A stretch of 41,286 nt of DNA from a virus (IMGVR_UViG_3300027969_000183:1-41286), one strand, 5' to 3'; shown: positions 1-6,353, counted from the stretch's first letter. Notes: generated by a model from the letters alone, not told the origin. Numbers and translations: made by a program.

Positions 1-80
1 GTTGGGGTTTGGCTTGTGAGAGGTTGACTTGCTTAGCTTAGGCTGGCTTGGGCCCGGGGTGGGCCCGGTTGAAACAAATC
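1..80. other. Left-end non-coding segment
   Basis: No gene is seen. The octamer GGGCCCGG occurs twice, at 50-57 and 61-68, 11 bp apart. The two GGGCCC units can also pair with each other as a 6-bp hairpin. No T run follows the hairpin on either strand, so it is not an intrinsic terminator. The first bases do not visibly repeat the last bases of the window, so no terminal redundancy is seen inside it. Confidence 0.4.
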
Positions 81-266
81 TTAACCTTGAGCCAGGCTGA
101 GGGCAGCCAGTACCTGGCAACGGGTCCAATCATCCATTGCCTCAGTGGCTAGGCGATGCTTGAGCCAGGCAATGTGGGCGGCGCGGTGTTCGGTCATTGG
201 GCTGGGTGCGGTTGGCTCTTTAATTATGGGCACAAGGTCGGGCAGGTTGGCAAGGTCTGTTAACAA
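81..266 (-). CDS. Small hypothetical protein, last gene after thyX (uncertain)
   Basis: A reading frame of up to 61 residues, not recognised. The first possible start is TTG at 266. GTG at 233 and ATG at 197 are alternatives, and none has a clear Shine-Dalgarno sequence. The C-terminal half (from MTEHRAAHIAW) is helical, with a Trp-Leu-Lys-His segment and a DDW motif, and reads like protein rather than random translation. It stands alone behind a 428-base gene-free stretch. If the window is a whole genome, it sits in the position of T7's last small genes after the terminase. It may equally be a chance frame. Confidence 0.4.
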   Translation of the reverse strand: MLTDLANLPDLVPIIKEPTAPSPMTEHRAAHIAWLKHRLATEAMDDWTRCQVLAALSLAQG

Positions 267-288
267 AGCTTAACAAATGGCAAGGGTG

Positions 289-295
289 AACAGAT
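289..295 (-). promoter_or_regulatory. ATCTGTT, possible class II RNA polymerase pause site
   Basis: On the minus strand this reads ATCTGTT, the conserved core of the T7 class II pause/termination site at the concatemer junction, where polymerase pausing recruits terminase. It lies beyond all recognised late genes in the direction of transcription, as in T7. A 7-mer is expected two or three times per strand by chance in a window this long, so the identification rests on position. Confidence 0.25.
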
Positions 296-400
296 AACAA
301 GAGCATACATACCACACTAACCCCATGTACTTACCGTGGTATTGCCACCTAATCCACACTGCCGAACCGTGGAATAGGCCCATACTGCTGGCCAAAGCCC

Positions 401-427
401 GCGTACCTGTTGTCTTAGCAGGTACGC
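401..427. repeat. Perfect 9-bp inverted repeat
   Basis: GCGTACCTG at 401-409 is exactly complementary to CAGGTACGC at 419-427, leaving a 9-base loop. Neither side is followed by a T run, so an intrinsic terminator is unlikely. A protein-binding or replication/packaging hairpin is possible. Confidence 0.6.
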
Positions 428-457
428 AAGACCCGAGAACCCTTGCTATCACTGGGC

Positions 458-507
458 TGGACAAACAATTGGACACGGATCCGGCACGTTTGGACACGGA
501 TTGGACA
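458..507. repeat. Helically phased TGGACA boxes
   Basis: TGGACA occurs at 458-463, 470-475, 491-496 and 502-507. Start-to-start spacings are 12, 21 and 11, so all boxes fall near the same face of the helix. The second and third belong to a 12-bp direct repeat, TTGGACACGGAT, at 469-480 and 490-501. Such iterons suggest a bound oligomeric protein, for example terminase small subunit or an origin binder. No homologous site is known to me. Confidence 0.5.
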
Positions 508-693
508 TGCCACAGACGCAAGGGGGGCTATGGGGGGTTGGCCGCCGCCGCCAACAAACGTAACCACCTGAGAAATTTCTGTCATTTTTCACAGGACCCA
601 CCTAGGAGCCCCTGGAAGCCCCCTCAGATGAAGGGACCCTCCAAGGACACCCACCAACACCCCCCACAGCCCTTCCTGAGGCTCACAGCCCCC

Positions 694-1368
694 TCACACG
701 TCTATCTCGTGTTCTCCCTGCCACTGCAACTGCGGCCACATCGCGTAAGCAACAGAGGGAAGCTGTTCTTGCATGATTTTGCGGACATCATCGGCAATCA
801 TCCGATGTTCCTTTTGCGTACCATTACCGGACCGCAGGCTGACATAGTGAAGCCAGCTACGGATCGTCCCATTCATGAACAGCTTAGTAGGCGTAGCCAA
901 CGGCAACACCTCTCTGGCACACTCCTTAGCCACACCCATGCTGAGTAGGTCTTGGTAGGTCTTCATGGCAACAGCGATGCTGCTGGCAACAAGCGCATCA
1001 CAGCGACCCACCACCTCAGCACTGAGATCATCGGTACTGTTCTGACGGTTCTTGGTGTCCTGTCGTCTCATCTCTGGCAGCTCTGGCCTTAGGGTTACCT
1101 CGGCATACCGCTGAGAGAACTCTTGGAAGGAGAAGGATCTGTGTCTGAGGATCTGTGCTGCTATGCTACGAGTGGTAGTAACCGAGACCACCATGTTAGC
1201 CATCTCAAAGGGAGACCAGTGGTTGTTGGTGATGCAATACCGTAGCAGCCTAGGTGCTGTGTCGTAGTTCTCCTGGTTCTTAGGATTACTGACTCTGGCA
1301 CAGTAGGCGATGAGTTCTTCTGCTTTTGGTGTGATGCTGATTAGCTTGGCAGTGTGTGTCTGAGACAT
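694..1368 (-). CDS. thyX: Flavin-dependent thymidylate synthase ThyX
   Basis: ThyX makes dTMP from dUMP using methylenetetrahydrofolate, FAD and NADPH. It supplies thymidylate for phage DNA together with the RNR encoded upstream. The family signature RHRxxSxxxxSxR is present as RHRSFSFQEFSQR. A substrate-side Arg/Thr-rich segment (FMNGTIRSWLHYVSLR) follows, as in family members. From ATG at 1368 the protein has 224 residues, normal for ThyX; the frame extends to GTG 1416, but the ATG gives the usual short N-terminus before KLISITPKAEE. No clear Shine-Dalgarno is seen. A long hairpin lies in the leader (1398-1444). The gene sits behind terminase and the GIY-YIG gene, away from the RNR genes, which suggests separate acquisition. 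Confidence 0.95.
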   Translation of the reverse strand: MSQTHTAKLISITPKAEELIAYCARVSNPKNQENYDTAPRLLRYCITNNHWSPFEMANMVVSVTTTRSIAAQILRHRSFSFQEFSQRYAEVTLRPELPEMRRQDTKNRQNSTDDLSAEVVGRCDALVASSIAVAMKTYQDLLSMGVAKECAREVLPLATPTKLFMNGTIRSWLHYVSLRSGNGTQKEHRMIADDVRKIMQEQLPSVAYAMWPQLQWQGEHEIDV

Positions 1369-1397
1369 AAGTGGGGTGATTGTGGTTGGAGTAAGAA

Positions 1398-1444
1398 ACC
1401 ACAGGAATACCAACACCCCATAAGAGTAATGGCATAGCTGTGGT
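1398..1444 (-). terminator. Long hairpin between GIY-YIG gene and thyX
   Basis: In minus-strand RNA a 7-bp stem (ACCACAG/CTGTGGT) and, after a 2x2 internal loop, a 6-bp stem (ATGCCA/TGGTAT, one G-U pair) enclose a 17-base loop. The 3' arm is followed by TTTCTTAC. It may be a weak terminator for the GIY-YIG transcript, a processing site, or a translation element for thyX, whose ATG lies 30 bases further on. Confidence 0.45.
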
Positions 1445-1453
1445 ATCTTTGGC

Positions 1454-1759
1454 CTACAACTGTGAAAACATTTTTAACGCTTCAGTAAGTAAATAGTCTT
1501 GGCGTTTGGTGAAGTTAACTTGACACCAAGCAAAGCCTCTTACAGCAGATACACCATACATTTTCATGTATTTTAATGTTAGCTCTCTTTCAAGGTCATC
1601 GTCATGAACTTCCAACACAGCAACAGGCTTATGCAACTTAGTCCATTTAGAGCCATCATTGTTGAAATGCTGTAGCAGTCTCTTCATCAGATAAGCTGAC
1701 TTACCAACATAGTAGTGGTTATCTTTTAATTGAAGTACATAGGTAGCGTATTCAGACAT
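1454..1759 (-). CDS. GIY-YIG endonuclease (homing type)
   Basis: A 101-residue single-domain GIY-YIG nuclease. The paired strands appear as YVLQLKDNHYYVGKS at residues 7-21, standing for GIY and YIG. They are followed by R27 (KRLLQH), the usual catalytic Arg region, and by a Glu in the ERELTLKY helix (about residue 58). No DNA-binding tail such as a NUMOD or zinc finger is fused, so it is a minimal stand-alone enzyme. Such genes are usually free-standing homing endonucleases that cut DNA of phages lacking the insertion. It lies alone between terminase and thyX, and its AT content is visibly higher than that of the neighbouring terminase 3' half. Confidence 0.8.
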   Translation of the reverse strand: MSEYATYVLQLKDNHYYVGKSAYLMKRLLQHFNNDGSKWTKLHKPVAVLEVHDDDLERELTLKYMKMYGVSAVRGFAWCQVNFTKRQDYLLTEALKMFSQL

Positions 1760-1837
1760 AGCAGTAACATAATTAGTAAAAGGCTGGGTAGTAGTTATCC
1801 ACCAAGGCCTTACCTTACAGCTGTAGCGTGTCGTGAT

Positions 1838-1859
1838 ACGTTTTAGACACGTTTTAGAC
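1838..1859. repeat. Tandem 11-bp repeat ACGTTTTAGAC x2
   Basis: ACGTTTTAGAC occurs twice without a gap (1838-1848 and 1849-1859). One repeat per helical turn suggests tandem protein sites, for example a promoter element or an origin iteron, upstream of the GIY-YIG gene in the direction of transcription. No similarity to a known phage promoter is recognised. Confidence 0.6.
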
Positions 1860-1920
1860 TGCGATTTATTCTGTGTTTTATTTCTTTTTATTACTAGTAG
1901 TAATCACACCCTTATCGTTA

Positions 1921-1972
1921 TCTTCAGTCATTATTGTCTGTGGCTTCGCTGCTAACAATAACTAACTGAAGA
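1921..1972. repeat. 52-base two-part hairpin
   Basis: TCTTCAGT (1921-1928) pairs with ACTGAAGA (1965-1972) and, inside a small asymmetric loop, TTATTGT (1931-1937) pairs with ACAATAA (1955-1961). This gives 15 perfect pairs around a 17-base apical region. No T run follows on either strand, so it is not an intrinsic terminator. A structured RNA, recombination site or packaging element remains possible. Confidence 0.55.
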
Positions 1973-2041
1973 CACGTTAAGGTTGGTGTTTCTTCCTTTT
2001 GTTGTGTGTTTCCCATCCCCCCTCCGTAGGTTCCCCCCTTC

Positions 2042-2062
2042 CCGTAAGATAGTAGACCCCCC
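2042..2062. repeat. 21-bp direct repeat, copy A (behind terminase)
   Basis: This 21-bp segment (begins CCGTAAGATAG, ends TAGACCCCCC) is identical to 38203-38223, which lies inside the RNA polymerase coding sequence. Both copies have the same orientation. Here it begins one base after the terminase stop codon on the transcribed strand. The flanks are not similar, so the match is confined to 21 bp. Confidence 0.7.
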
Positions 2063-2063
2063 G

Positions 2064-3815
2064 CTAGGTCCAGGTGGGGACTGAGTTTTGGTTCTGTCTG
2101 ATGTCCCGGAAGGAGGTGCCTAAGACAAGGGCATCTGTGGCTTCCTGTGGGCTGTCCAGAAAGGCGGTGAGCATGACGTTCCAATCGTCCCGTTTGCGGG
2201 CAATCATGGCCTCCTTAGCACTGATGGCTAGGATGTCAAGGAAGTACTTCACACCAAGGGCCAGGGCGTCGGCACGGTCGTCGTGTCTGACGGCTCCTTT
2301 CTCACGACAGAGGCGGGTAAGCTGGTAGGCCAGCATTCGTGGTAGGCGATCCTCTGGTGCCATGTCCTGGTTGCTCTCATAATCCCAGCTGATGAGTCGC
2401 TGGTCAATGATAAGTTTGTGTTGGTTCAGGACAGGCTCCAGGGTGTCAATGATCCGTGCTTCCTTCATGGTGTTGCTACGGACCTCCTCAAAGGACATAC
2501 CAACCTTCATCTCTTGTGCGTGTCTCTTCAGCAGCTCCACCACCATACCATCACCGAAGTTGCTTTCCACCAGGCAGGTGGTAGCACCGTAGTGCTTGGC
2601 ACGGCGTAGGACTTCTCTGAGGGTGGTATCGGAGTAGCCTTCCTGTGATGCGAAGATGTCACGAAGGAAGATGAAGCCGTTGATCTGGCTGAGGATGACT
2701 GCTACGGTTTCGTCCTTCCCTCGGCCTGAGGGGTCCAGGGCCACGATGGTTTCCCCGTAAGGAACGAACTCAGACACGGCCTTGGGTCTGTGCCACTTGT
2801 CACCAGGCAGGGCAACAGCAGGCAGATCCAACACGGTCTCCTTGTCAGCACCCCAGATGATGTCGCTTGGGCCTTTTGCTAGGTCCAAGGGCAGCACGGA
2901 GAAGTCACTCAGCTTCAGAGGAAACTTCAGGGCATCACTGAGGGTGGTGTCAAGTTGGAACTGAAGGGCGAAGTTGCTGCGAGACATGCTGCCTTCGCGC
3001 TCCAGAAGGGTGATCTCTGAGAAGCGGCTGTCGGTTGGTTTCCAGGCTAGGTTCTCAAGACCTTCTTGTTTGATGTCAGCAAGCAGTTCTTTGGCAAGGA
3101 CATCCTCATAGCCCACCATGCTTTTGGGGTAGCGGGCAGGCCATACCATCGGTTTGTACTTACGCTCGTGGAGGGTTTTGTACACCGTGAAGGTTGATTG
3201 AGGAGTTCCAAGAAATAAGATACGGCTATCTTTTTTAGGGGTTAATACTGATTCAAACTCTGTAATAAGTTGAAGCAATTTCTCTCGCATCATATCTGTA
3301 GCTGAATTTGCGGGCGTCTCAATATCGTCGGCTACTATTAAATCAGCACGAGAACCAGTAAGCATACCTGTGATGCCGACACTTTTTACGGATGGAGATT
3401 GAGAAGGTTTACACCCAGTAATATCAAAAGAAACCCGAGACCACCGCATGTCGCCATCAACCGGCCTCATGTGAGCAAGCCAGTCAATTTCAAGAATACA
3501 CCGTTGACAAAAAATAGAAAAATCATCAGCTCGTTGTTTGCTAGCTGATACAACCATAATCTTTTTGTCTTTGTCAACAAAAAGTGTCCACAAAACAAAA
3601 CCAGCAGTTACCCAACTTTTTCCTAATCCACGAAAACACTGAAGCTGAATGCGGTTTCCCCCATGCTGCAAATAGCGAGCCATTGCTAGTTGAGCACGAG
3701 TAGGCTCTGGTAGTTGTAGTGACTTCCACAATAACCTAAGAAATAAACTAAAATCGTTTTTAAGTTTTTGCTCGATCGAGATATGCGATTGCTTTGAGGA
3801 AACGGTTTCGGTCAT
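2064..3815 (-). CDS. Terminase large subunit (T7 gp19-like DNA maturase B)
   Basis: The ATP-driven packaging motor and nuclease, 583 residues from ATG 3815 (T7 gp19 has 586). Motifs in order: Walker A FRGLGKSW (61-68), Walker B LIVADD (159-164), the conserved SPSVKSVGITG and LTGSRAD blocks, then the nuclease part with VALDPSGRGKDE, ESNFGDGM and the last acidic site DDRADALALG. T7 gp19 aligns from just after this start; the frame continues to 3893, but ATG 3818/3815 fits the family. The first 56 bases overlap the end of the HNH gene upstream. The 5' third (about 3200-3815) is strikingly AT-rich compared with the rest: 19 of 60 bases are G/C at 3241-3300 against 38 of 60 at 2701-2760. Confidence 0.97.
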   Translation of the reverse strand: MTETVSSKQSHISIEQKLKNDFSLFLRLLWKSLQLPEPTRAQLAMARYLQHGGNRIQLQCFRGLGKSWVTAGFVLWTLFVDKDKKIMVVSASKQRADDFSIFCQRCILEIDWLAHMRPVDGDMRWSRVSFDITGCKPSQSPSVKSVGITGMLTGSRADLIVADDIETPANSATDMMREKLLQLITEFESVLTPKKDSRILFLGTPQSTFTVYKTLHERKYKPMVWPARYPKSMVGYEDVLAKELLADIKQEGLENLAWKPTDSRFSEITLLEREGSMSRSNFALQFQLDTTLSDALKFPLKLSDFSVLPLDLAKGPSDIIWGADKETVLDLPAVALPGDKWHRPKAVSEFVPYGETIVALDPSGRGKDETVAVILSQINGFIFLRDIFASQEGYSDTTLREVLRRAKHYGATTCLVESNFGDGMVVELLKRHAQEMKVGMSFEEVRSNTMKEARIIDTLEPVLNQHKLIIDQRLISWDYESNQDMAPEDRLPRMLAYQLTRLCREKGAVRHDDRADALALGVKYFLDILAISAKEAMIARKRDDWNVMLTAFLDSPQEATDALVLGTSFRDIRQNQNSVPTWT

Positions 3816-4233
3816 CATTAAATTTTCCAAGAGTTTGATTGCAGTCTCTACAAAGAAGTCCCCGCACTTTGCCAGTTCTGTGGCAGTGGTCAACGGCTAG
3901 CGATTTTCTGGATGCACATACTGTAGTTCCGCAGATGGCACAGCCTCCGCCTTGGGAGGTCAGCATCTGGTCGTAATCTTTGGACGTAATACCAAAATTG
4001 CGTTTTAGGTGACGATTTCTTTCTTTTTCAAGATACTCGTTGTACCTCAGTGGATCCTGCTTGAGACGTTGGTGGTTTTCTTTGCTTCTGACAGACGTAC
4101 ATGTGCGACAATCATAACTCAAATTGTCCCAACGTTGTTTATTTGAGCAAAACTCAGCAAACGGTAGTATTTGTTGACATGTTGGACATTGTTTTGACTC
4201 CAACGAGGATGGGCTGTGAGGCGTTTTGGTCAT
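3760..4233 (-). CDS. HNH endonuclease, endonuclease VII-like
   Basis: A 157-residue protein with an N-terminal CxxC...CxxC zinc site (CPTC at 16-19, CRTC at 42-45). A C-terminal endonuclease VII-type domain follows: GGCAICG, then AVDHCHRTGKVRGLLCRDCN, holding the DH catalytic pair and the second Cys pair. It is paralogous to the HNH gene at 27529-27975, sharing the order QGG-C-IC, VDHCH-TG-RGLLC-CN, LG. Both are probably free-standing homing endonucleases. This one is wedged directly in front of, and overlapping, the terminase gene, whose adjacent third shares its AT-rich composition. ATG at 4233 follows a 77-base gap behind the DUF6321-like gene. Confidence 0.88.
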   Translation of the reverse strand: MTKTPHSPSSLESKQCPTCQQILPFAEFCSNKQRWDNLSYDCRTCTSVRSKENHQRLKQDPLRYNEYLEKERNRHLKRNFGITSKDYDQMLTSQGGGCAICGTTVCASRKSLAVDHCHRTGKVRGLLCRDCNQTLGKFNDDRNRFLKAIAYLDRAKT

Positions 4234-4310
4234 GAGGGTAGGGGAAGATGCCCGAAAAGGAAGAGAGGCCCATTGCAGAGCCTCCCAGAGGGCTTAGACG
4301 TAACGTATCG

Positions 4311-4568
4311 TCAGCCGCACTTCCAACGACGTAAGGCAAGGGCCTTGCGGGTTGGTTTGCCGTTCTTATCTTTCATCGGGCCTGGGTTACCACCCATCCT
4401 GGCGCAGAAGGACTTCTTGCGAGGTCCTCCTTCCGGCTGAGGGGGCCTGAGGTTGCTGCCAGTAGCAGCGTTGTATTTGGCCATACCCTTTGCAGTGAGG
4501 CCACCCTTAGGGCTTTTCTCACCACGACCCAAAGAAAGGGACACCCCCTTCTTCTTTGCGGGTGCCAT
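4311..4568 (-). CDS. Small basic protein, DUF6321-like
   Basis: 85 residues, Lys/Arg/Gly-rich. It contains the pattern GGLTAKGMAKYNAATGSNL, then PPQPEGG, then KKSFCARMGG, and ends ALALRRWKCG. I recognise this as the family named DUF6321, common in phages and in some large DNA viruses; the role is unknown. ATG 4568 lies one base beyond the preceding stop (TAAG-ATG), so it is translationally linked to the gene before it. The longer frame to 4823 reads through the preceding gene and lacks family similarity. Part of a run of basic small proteins near the terminase genes. Confidence 0.8.
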   Translation of the reverse strand: MAPAKKKGVSLSLGRGEKSPKGGLTAKGMAKYNAATGSNLRPPQPEGGPRKKSFCARMGGNPGPMKDKNGKPTRKALALRRWKCG

Positions 4569-4569
4569 C

Positions 4570-5445
4570 TTACGCCATCTTGGTGTTGTACCGTTTGCCT
4601 TGGAAGGTGAACTCACTCTTGCCTGCTTTGCGGGCAGCAGCGAAAGACTTGTCAAAGGCTTGGGCAATGGTGCCAACCTTTTTGGGGCCAACAACGGGAC
4701 TACCCTTGATGCCCTTGGCCTTGGCCATAGCAGCATCACGAGCACCAGCAAACTTGGAGGTGCTTGCAGCGGGCTTAGCAGCGGGCTTAGCAGCGGGCTT
4801 TGCGCCTTTGGCAGCAGAAGCACCAGTGCCTGCGTTTTTGAACCTAGGGCCGTACTTGCTCGGTTTTTGCGTTGTTAGTGCATCATAGGTTGCACCTCCA
4901 AGTTGGGAAGCACCAAAACCCCCCAAAAGGCCACCAGCAGCAGCACCAGCTGGTCCAAACTTTGCTCCAATTTGAGCACCTTTGGCTGCACCAACAGCAT
5001 ATGTACCAGCATTGGTAAGGGCACCACCCAAAGCCTTGAGGCCACTTTCGCCACGACCAACACGGTTGGCAAATTCGCCAACACCACTGAGGGCCGCACC
5101 AGTCCCTTTGGGTACACCACCTTTGCTAACTTTGGCAACAGTCCTACCAAGTCGATTCAAGGGGTTTTGTGATTGTTGAGCACGAGCTACCGCAGCATTA
5201 ACTCGGTTAGCTCCATACATCCGATTAGCTGCACCGGCTGGTTGTCCCTGGCGAACACCACTTGGTTTGCCAGCAGTGGCTTCGGCAGCGCGTCTTGCTT
5301 GCATACCAGCAACACGAGCTGATTTGACAGCGTTAGCTTGATTACCGCTGGTCTTGCCAGCAGCAGGAAGGCTACGTTGGCCTGCGGGGGGCTTAGGGGC
5401 TGCGCCTGCTTTGCCGCCAGTCTTGGTAAGTTTCTTAGGAGCCAT
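4570..5445 (-). CDS. Ala/Gly/Lys-rich basic protein with conserved C-terminal phage motif
   Basis: 291 residues with low complexity: basic N-terminus, a glycine-zipper stretch (AAKGAQIGAKFGPAGAAAGG, about 152-171) that could be a membrane-active helix, and PAAKPAAKPAA repeats near 217-227. The last 28 residues (FDKSFAAARKAG, then EFTFQGKRYNTKMA) match a short module I know from the ends of many phage proteins of unknown role. The composition suits a DNA- or membrane-associated virion component, but nothing proves this. It lies between a glycine-rich beta protein upstream and the DUF6321-like gene downstream, with only 1-5 base gaps. Confidence 0.75.
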   Translation of the reverse strand: MAPKKLTKTGGKAGAAPKPPAGQRSLPAAGKTSGNQANAVKSARVAGMQARRAAEATAGKPSGVRQGQPAGAANRMYGANRVNAAVARAQQSQNPLNRLGRTVAKVSKGGVPKGTGAALSGVGEFANRVGRGESGLKALGGALTNAGTYAVGAAKGAQIGAKFGPAGAAAGGLLGGFGASQLGGATYDALTTQKPSKYGPRFKNAGTGASAAKGAKPAAKPAAKPAASTSKFAGARDAAMAKAKGIKGSPVVGPKKVGTIAQAFDKSFAAARKAGKSEFTFQGKRYNTKMA

Positions 5446-5450
5446 GATAA

Positions 5451-5990
5451 TTAGCCTTGGGTAATGGTAGCAACAGGAAGAGCGAACAGGGTGCCAGCAC
5501 CAATCAGTTGGCAGGACAGGGTGTCACCCACCACATACCATTGGCCAGGACGCACCAGGGTGGCAGCAGTAACAGCACCAGCGGTCACGGTGATGTCAGC
5601 AGTAGCGCCATAACCAGAACCACCACTCAGGGCAACATTGGTGTAGGTGGCGCTGGTGTAACCAGATCCGTTGACACGGGTGCCAAAGGTAGCAATGGCG
5701 CCAGTCTCCTTACGGGTCACAGTGCCAGTAACCTTGGCGGTAGGCAGGGTGCTAGGGTTGGTGCGGGTACGCCGCACGGTACGGATGGCAGTCTCGGCAG
5801 CATCCACGGTGGCACTAGCAGCCACAGCAGTAGCCGTGGTGCCGTAGGAAGCAGTGATCGTGGTCGTGGTCGTAGTACCACCAGACACGTTGGCCGTGGT
5901 GTGGGCCTTGTTGGTCTGTTGGTTCTCAGTACGCTTGCCAGGTGCGTTACTGATGGAGCCGTAGGTGGTGCTGTCAGCAGTGGTAGTCAT
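5451..5990 (-). CDS. Virion-type beta protein sharing a Gly-rich module with the tail tubular protein B-like protein
   Basis: 179 residues. The N-terminal half is Thr/Ala-rich (a run of Thr at about 39-44). The C-terminal half (about 102-165) has GSGYT..TYTNVALSGGSG, ATADITVTAGAVTAATL and PGQWYVVGDTL. The same pattern occurs inside the gp12-like protein (GGSSYTNGVYTGVTLTGGSG, then PGQGYLATDVL). This kind of module is widespread in phage structural proteins, so a virion decoration or fiber role is likely but unproven. ATG at 5990 follows the HNH gene by 24 bases. Confidence 0.7.
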   Translation of the reverse strand: MTTTADSTTYGSISNAPGKRTENQQTNKAHTTANVSGGTTTTTTITASYGTTATAVAASATVDAAETAIRTVRRTRTNPSTLPTAKVTGTVTRKETGAIATFGTRVNGSGYTSATYTNVALSGGSGYGATADITVTAGAVTAATLVRPGQWYVVGDTLSCQLIGAGTLFALPVATITQG

Positions 5991-6014
5991 GATGATAACT
6001 TAAAAGTTTTTATG

Positions 6015-6329
6015 TTAAGGGCTAGTCCAGGAAAGAATCTTATTGCAACGAGTTTCATCAAAATTGTCGGTACTGAGGAACCAGGATAACCACTGGCTAC
6101 TTCCCTTGGACTGGTTGCAATTACGGCAAGCCGGGACAACATTTGACGTACGATCATTGCCTCCTTTGGTTTTCGGATGGATGTGGTCCAGAGTTAGGTT
6201 ATGATCAGAACCGCAGTAGGCGCAGCGGTTGTCCCACTGTTCCTTGATTGCAGTTCGCCACATCCGTTTGGCATCAGAGGAGTTCATGGCAAGCAAATTG
6301 AAGAGATAATCCGCAGGCGCTTCGAGCAT
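6015..6329 (-). CDS. HNH endonuclease
   Basis: 104 residues. A classic compact HNH domain: CAYCG (37-41), then LTLDHIHPKTKGGND with the DH pair, NVVPACRNCNQSKG with the N and last CxxC. The zinc ligands and metal-binding His are all present. It differs from the two endonuclease VII-like genes by lacking their N-terminal zinc region, and resembles the general phage/intron HNH type. It stands between small basic-protein genes and the Gly-rich virion-type gene, so it is either a free-standing homing enzyme or, as in many tailed phages, an HNH partner of the terminase. Confidence 0.88.
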   Translation of the reverse strand: MLEAPADYLFNLLAMNSSDAKRMWRTAIKEQWDNRCAYCGSDHNLTLDHIHPKTKGGNDRTSNVVPACRNCNQSKGSSQWLSWFLSTDNFDETRCNKILSWTSP

Positions 6330-6353
6330 GAGGTGGGTGCTCAGTGGGTCTTT

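Larger units (their letters stand above)
267..693. other. Gene-free region downstream of thyX; candidate packaging/concatemer region
   Basis: No convincing gene on either strand. On the transcribed (minus) strand it holds G-rich tracts just behind the thyX stop (600-693), a GTTGGC/GCCAAC hairpin at 537-555, the 10-bp palindrome AGAAATTTCT at 571-580, four phased TGGACA boxes at 458-507, a perfect 9-bp inverted repeat at 401-427, and ATCTGTT at 289-295 on the minus strand. In T7, ATCTGTT is the class II polymerase pause at the concatemer junction. A position behind the last major gene fits a concatemer or packaging region. This is inference from position and structure only. Confidence 0.4.
1760..2063. 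other. Gene-free region between terminase and GIY-YIG gene
   Basis: About 300 bases without a convincing gene. Contents: an 11-bp tandem duplication (1838-1859), a TTACTA/TAGTAA inverted repeat (1891-1903), a 52-base two-part hairpin (1921-1972), G-rich tracts on the minus strand (2010-2062), and one copy of a 21-bp repeat also found inside the RNA polymerase gene (2042-2062). A 17-codon ATG frame at about 1883-1934 on the minus strand is too short to call. Confidence 0.5.

Noticed and set aside
401-427. tRNA or attP-like site around the 9-bp hairpin
   Set aside because: No acceptor/anticodon/T-arm pattern fits around it and no integrase gene was found, so neither a tRNA nor an att site can be supported.
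270-521. 83-residue minus-strand frame in the terminal region
   Set aside because: Spans the iterons and hairpin, no Shine-Dalgarno, no family pattern; Cys/Val-rich translation unlike the other genes.
325-948. 207-residue plus-strand open frame
   Set aside because: Half of it is antisense to thyX and the rest lies in the repeat-rich non-coding region; no start signal and Pro/His-rich, low-quality translation.
1924-2184. 86-residue minus-strand frame across the terminase end
   Set aside because: Its first half is terminase out of frame and the rest is the G-rich tract; translation is low-complexity.
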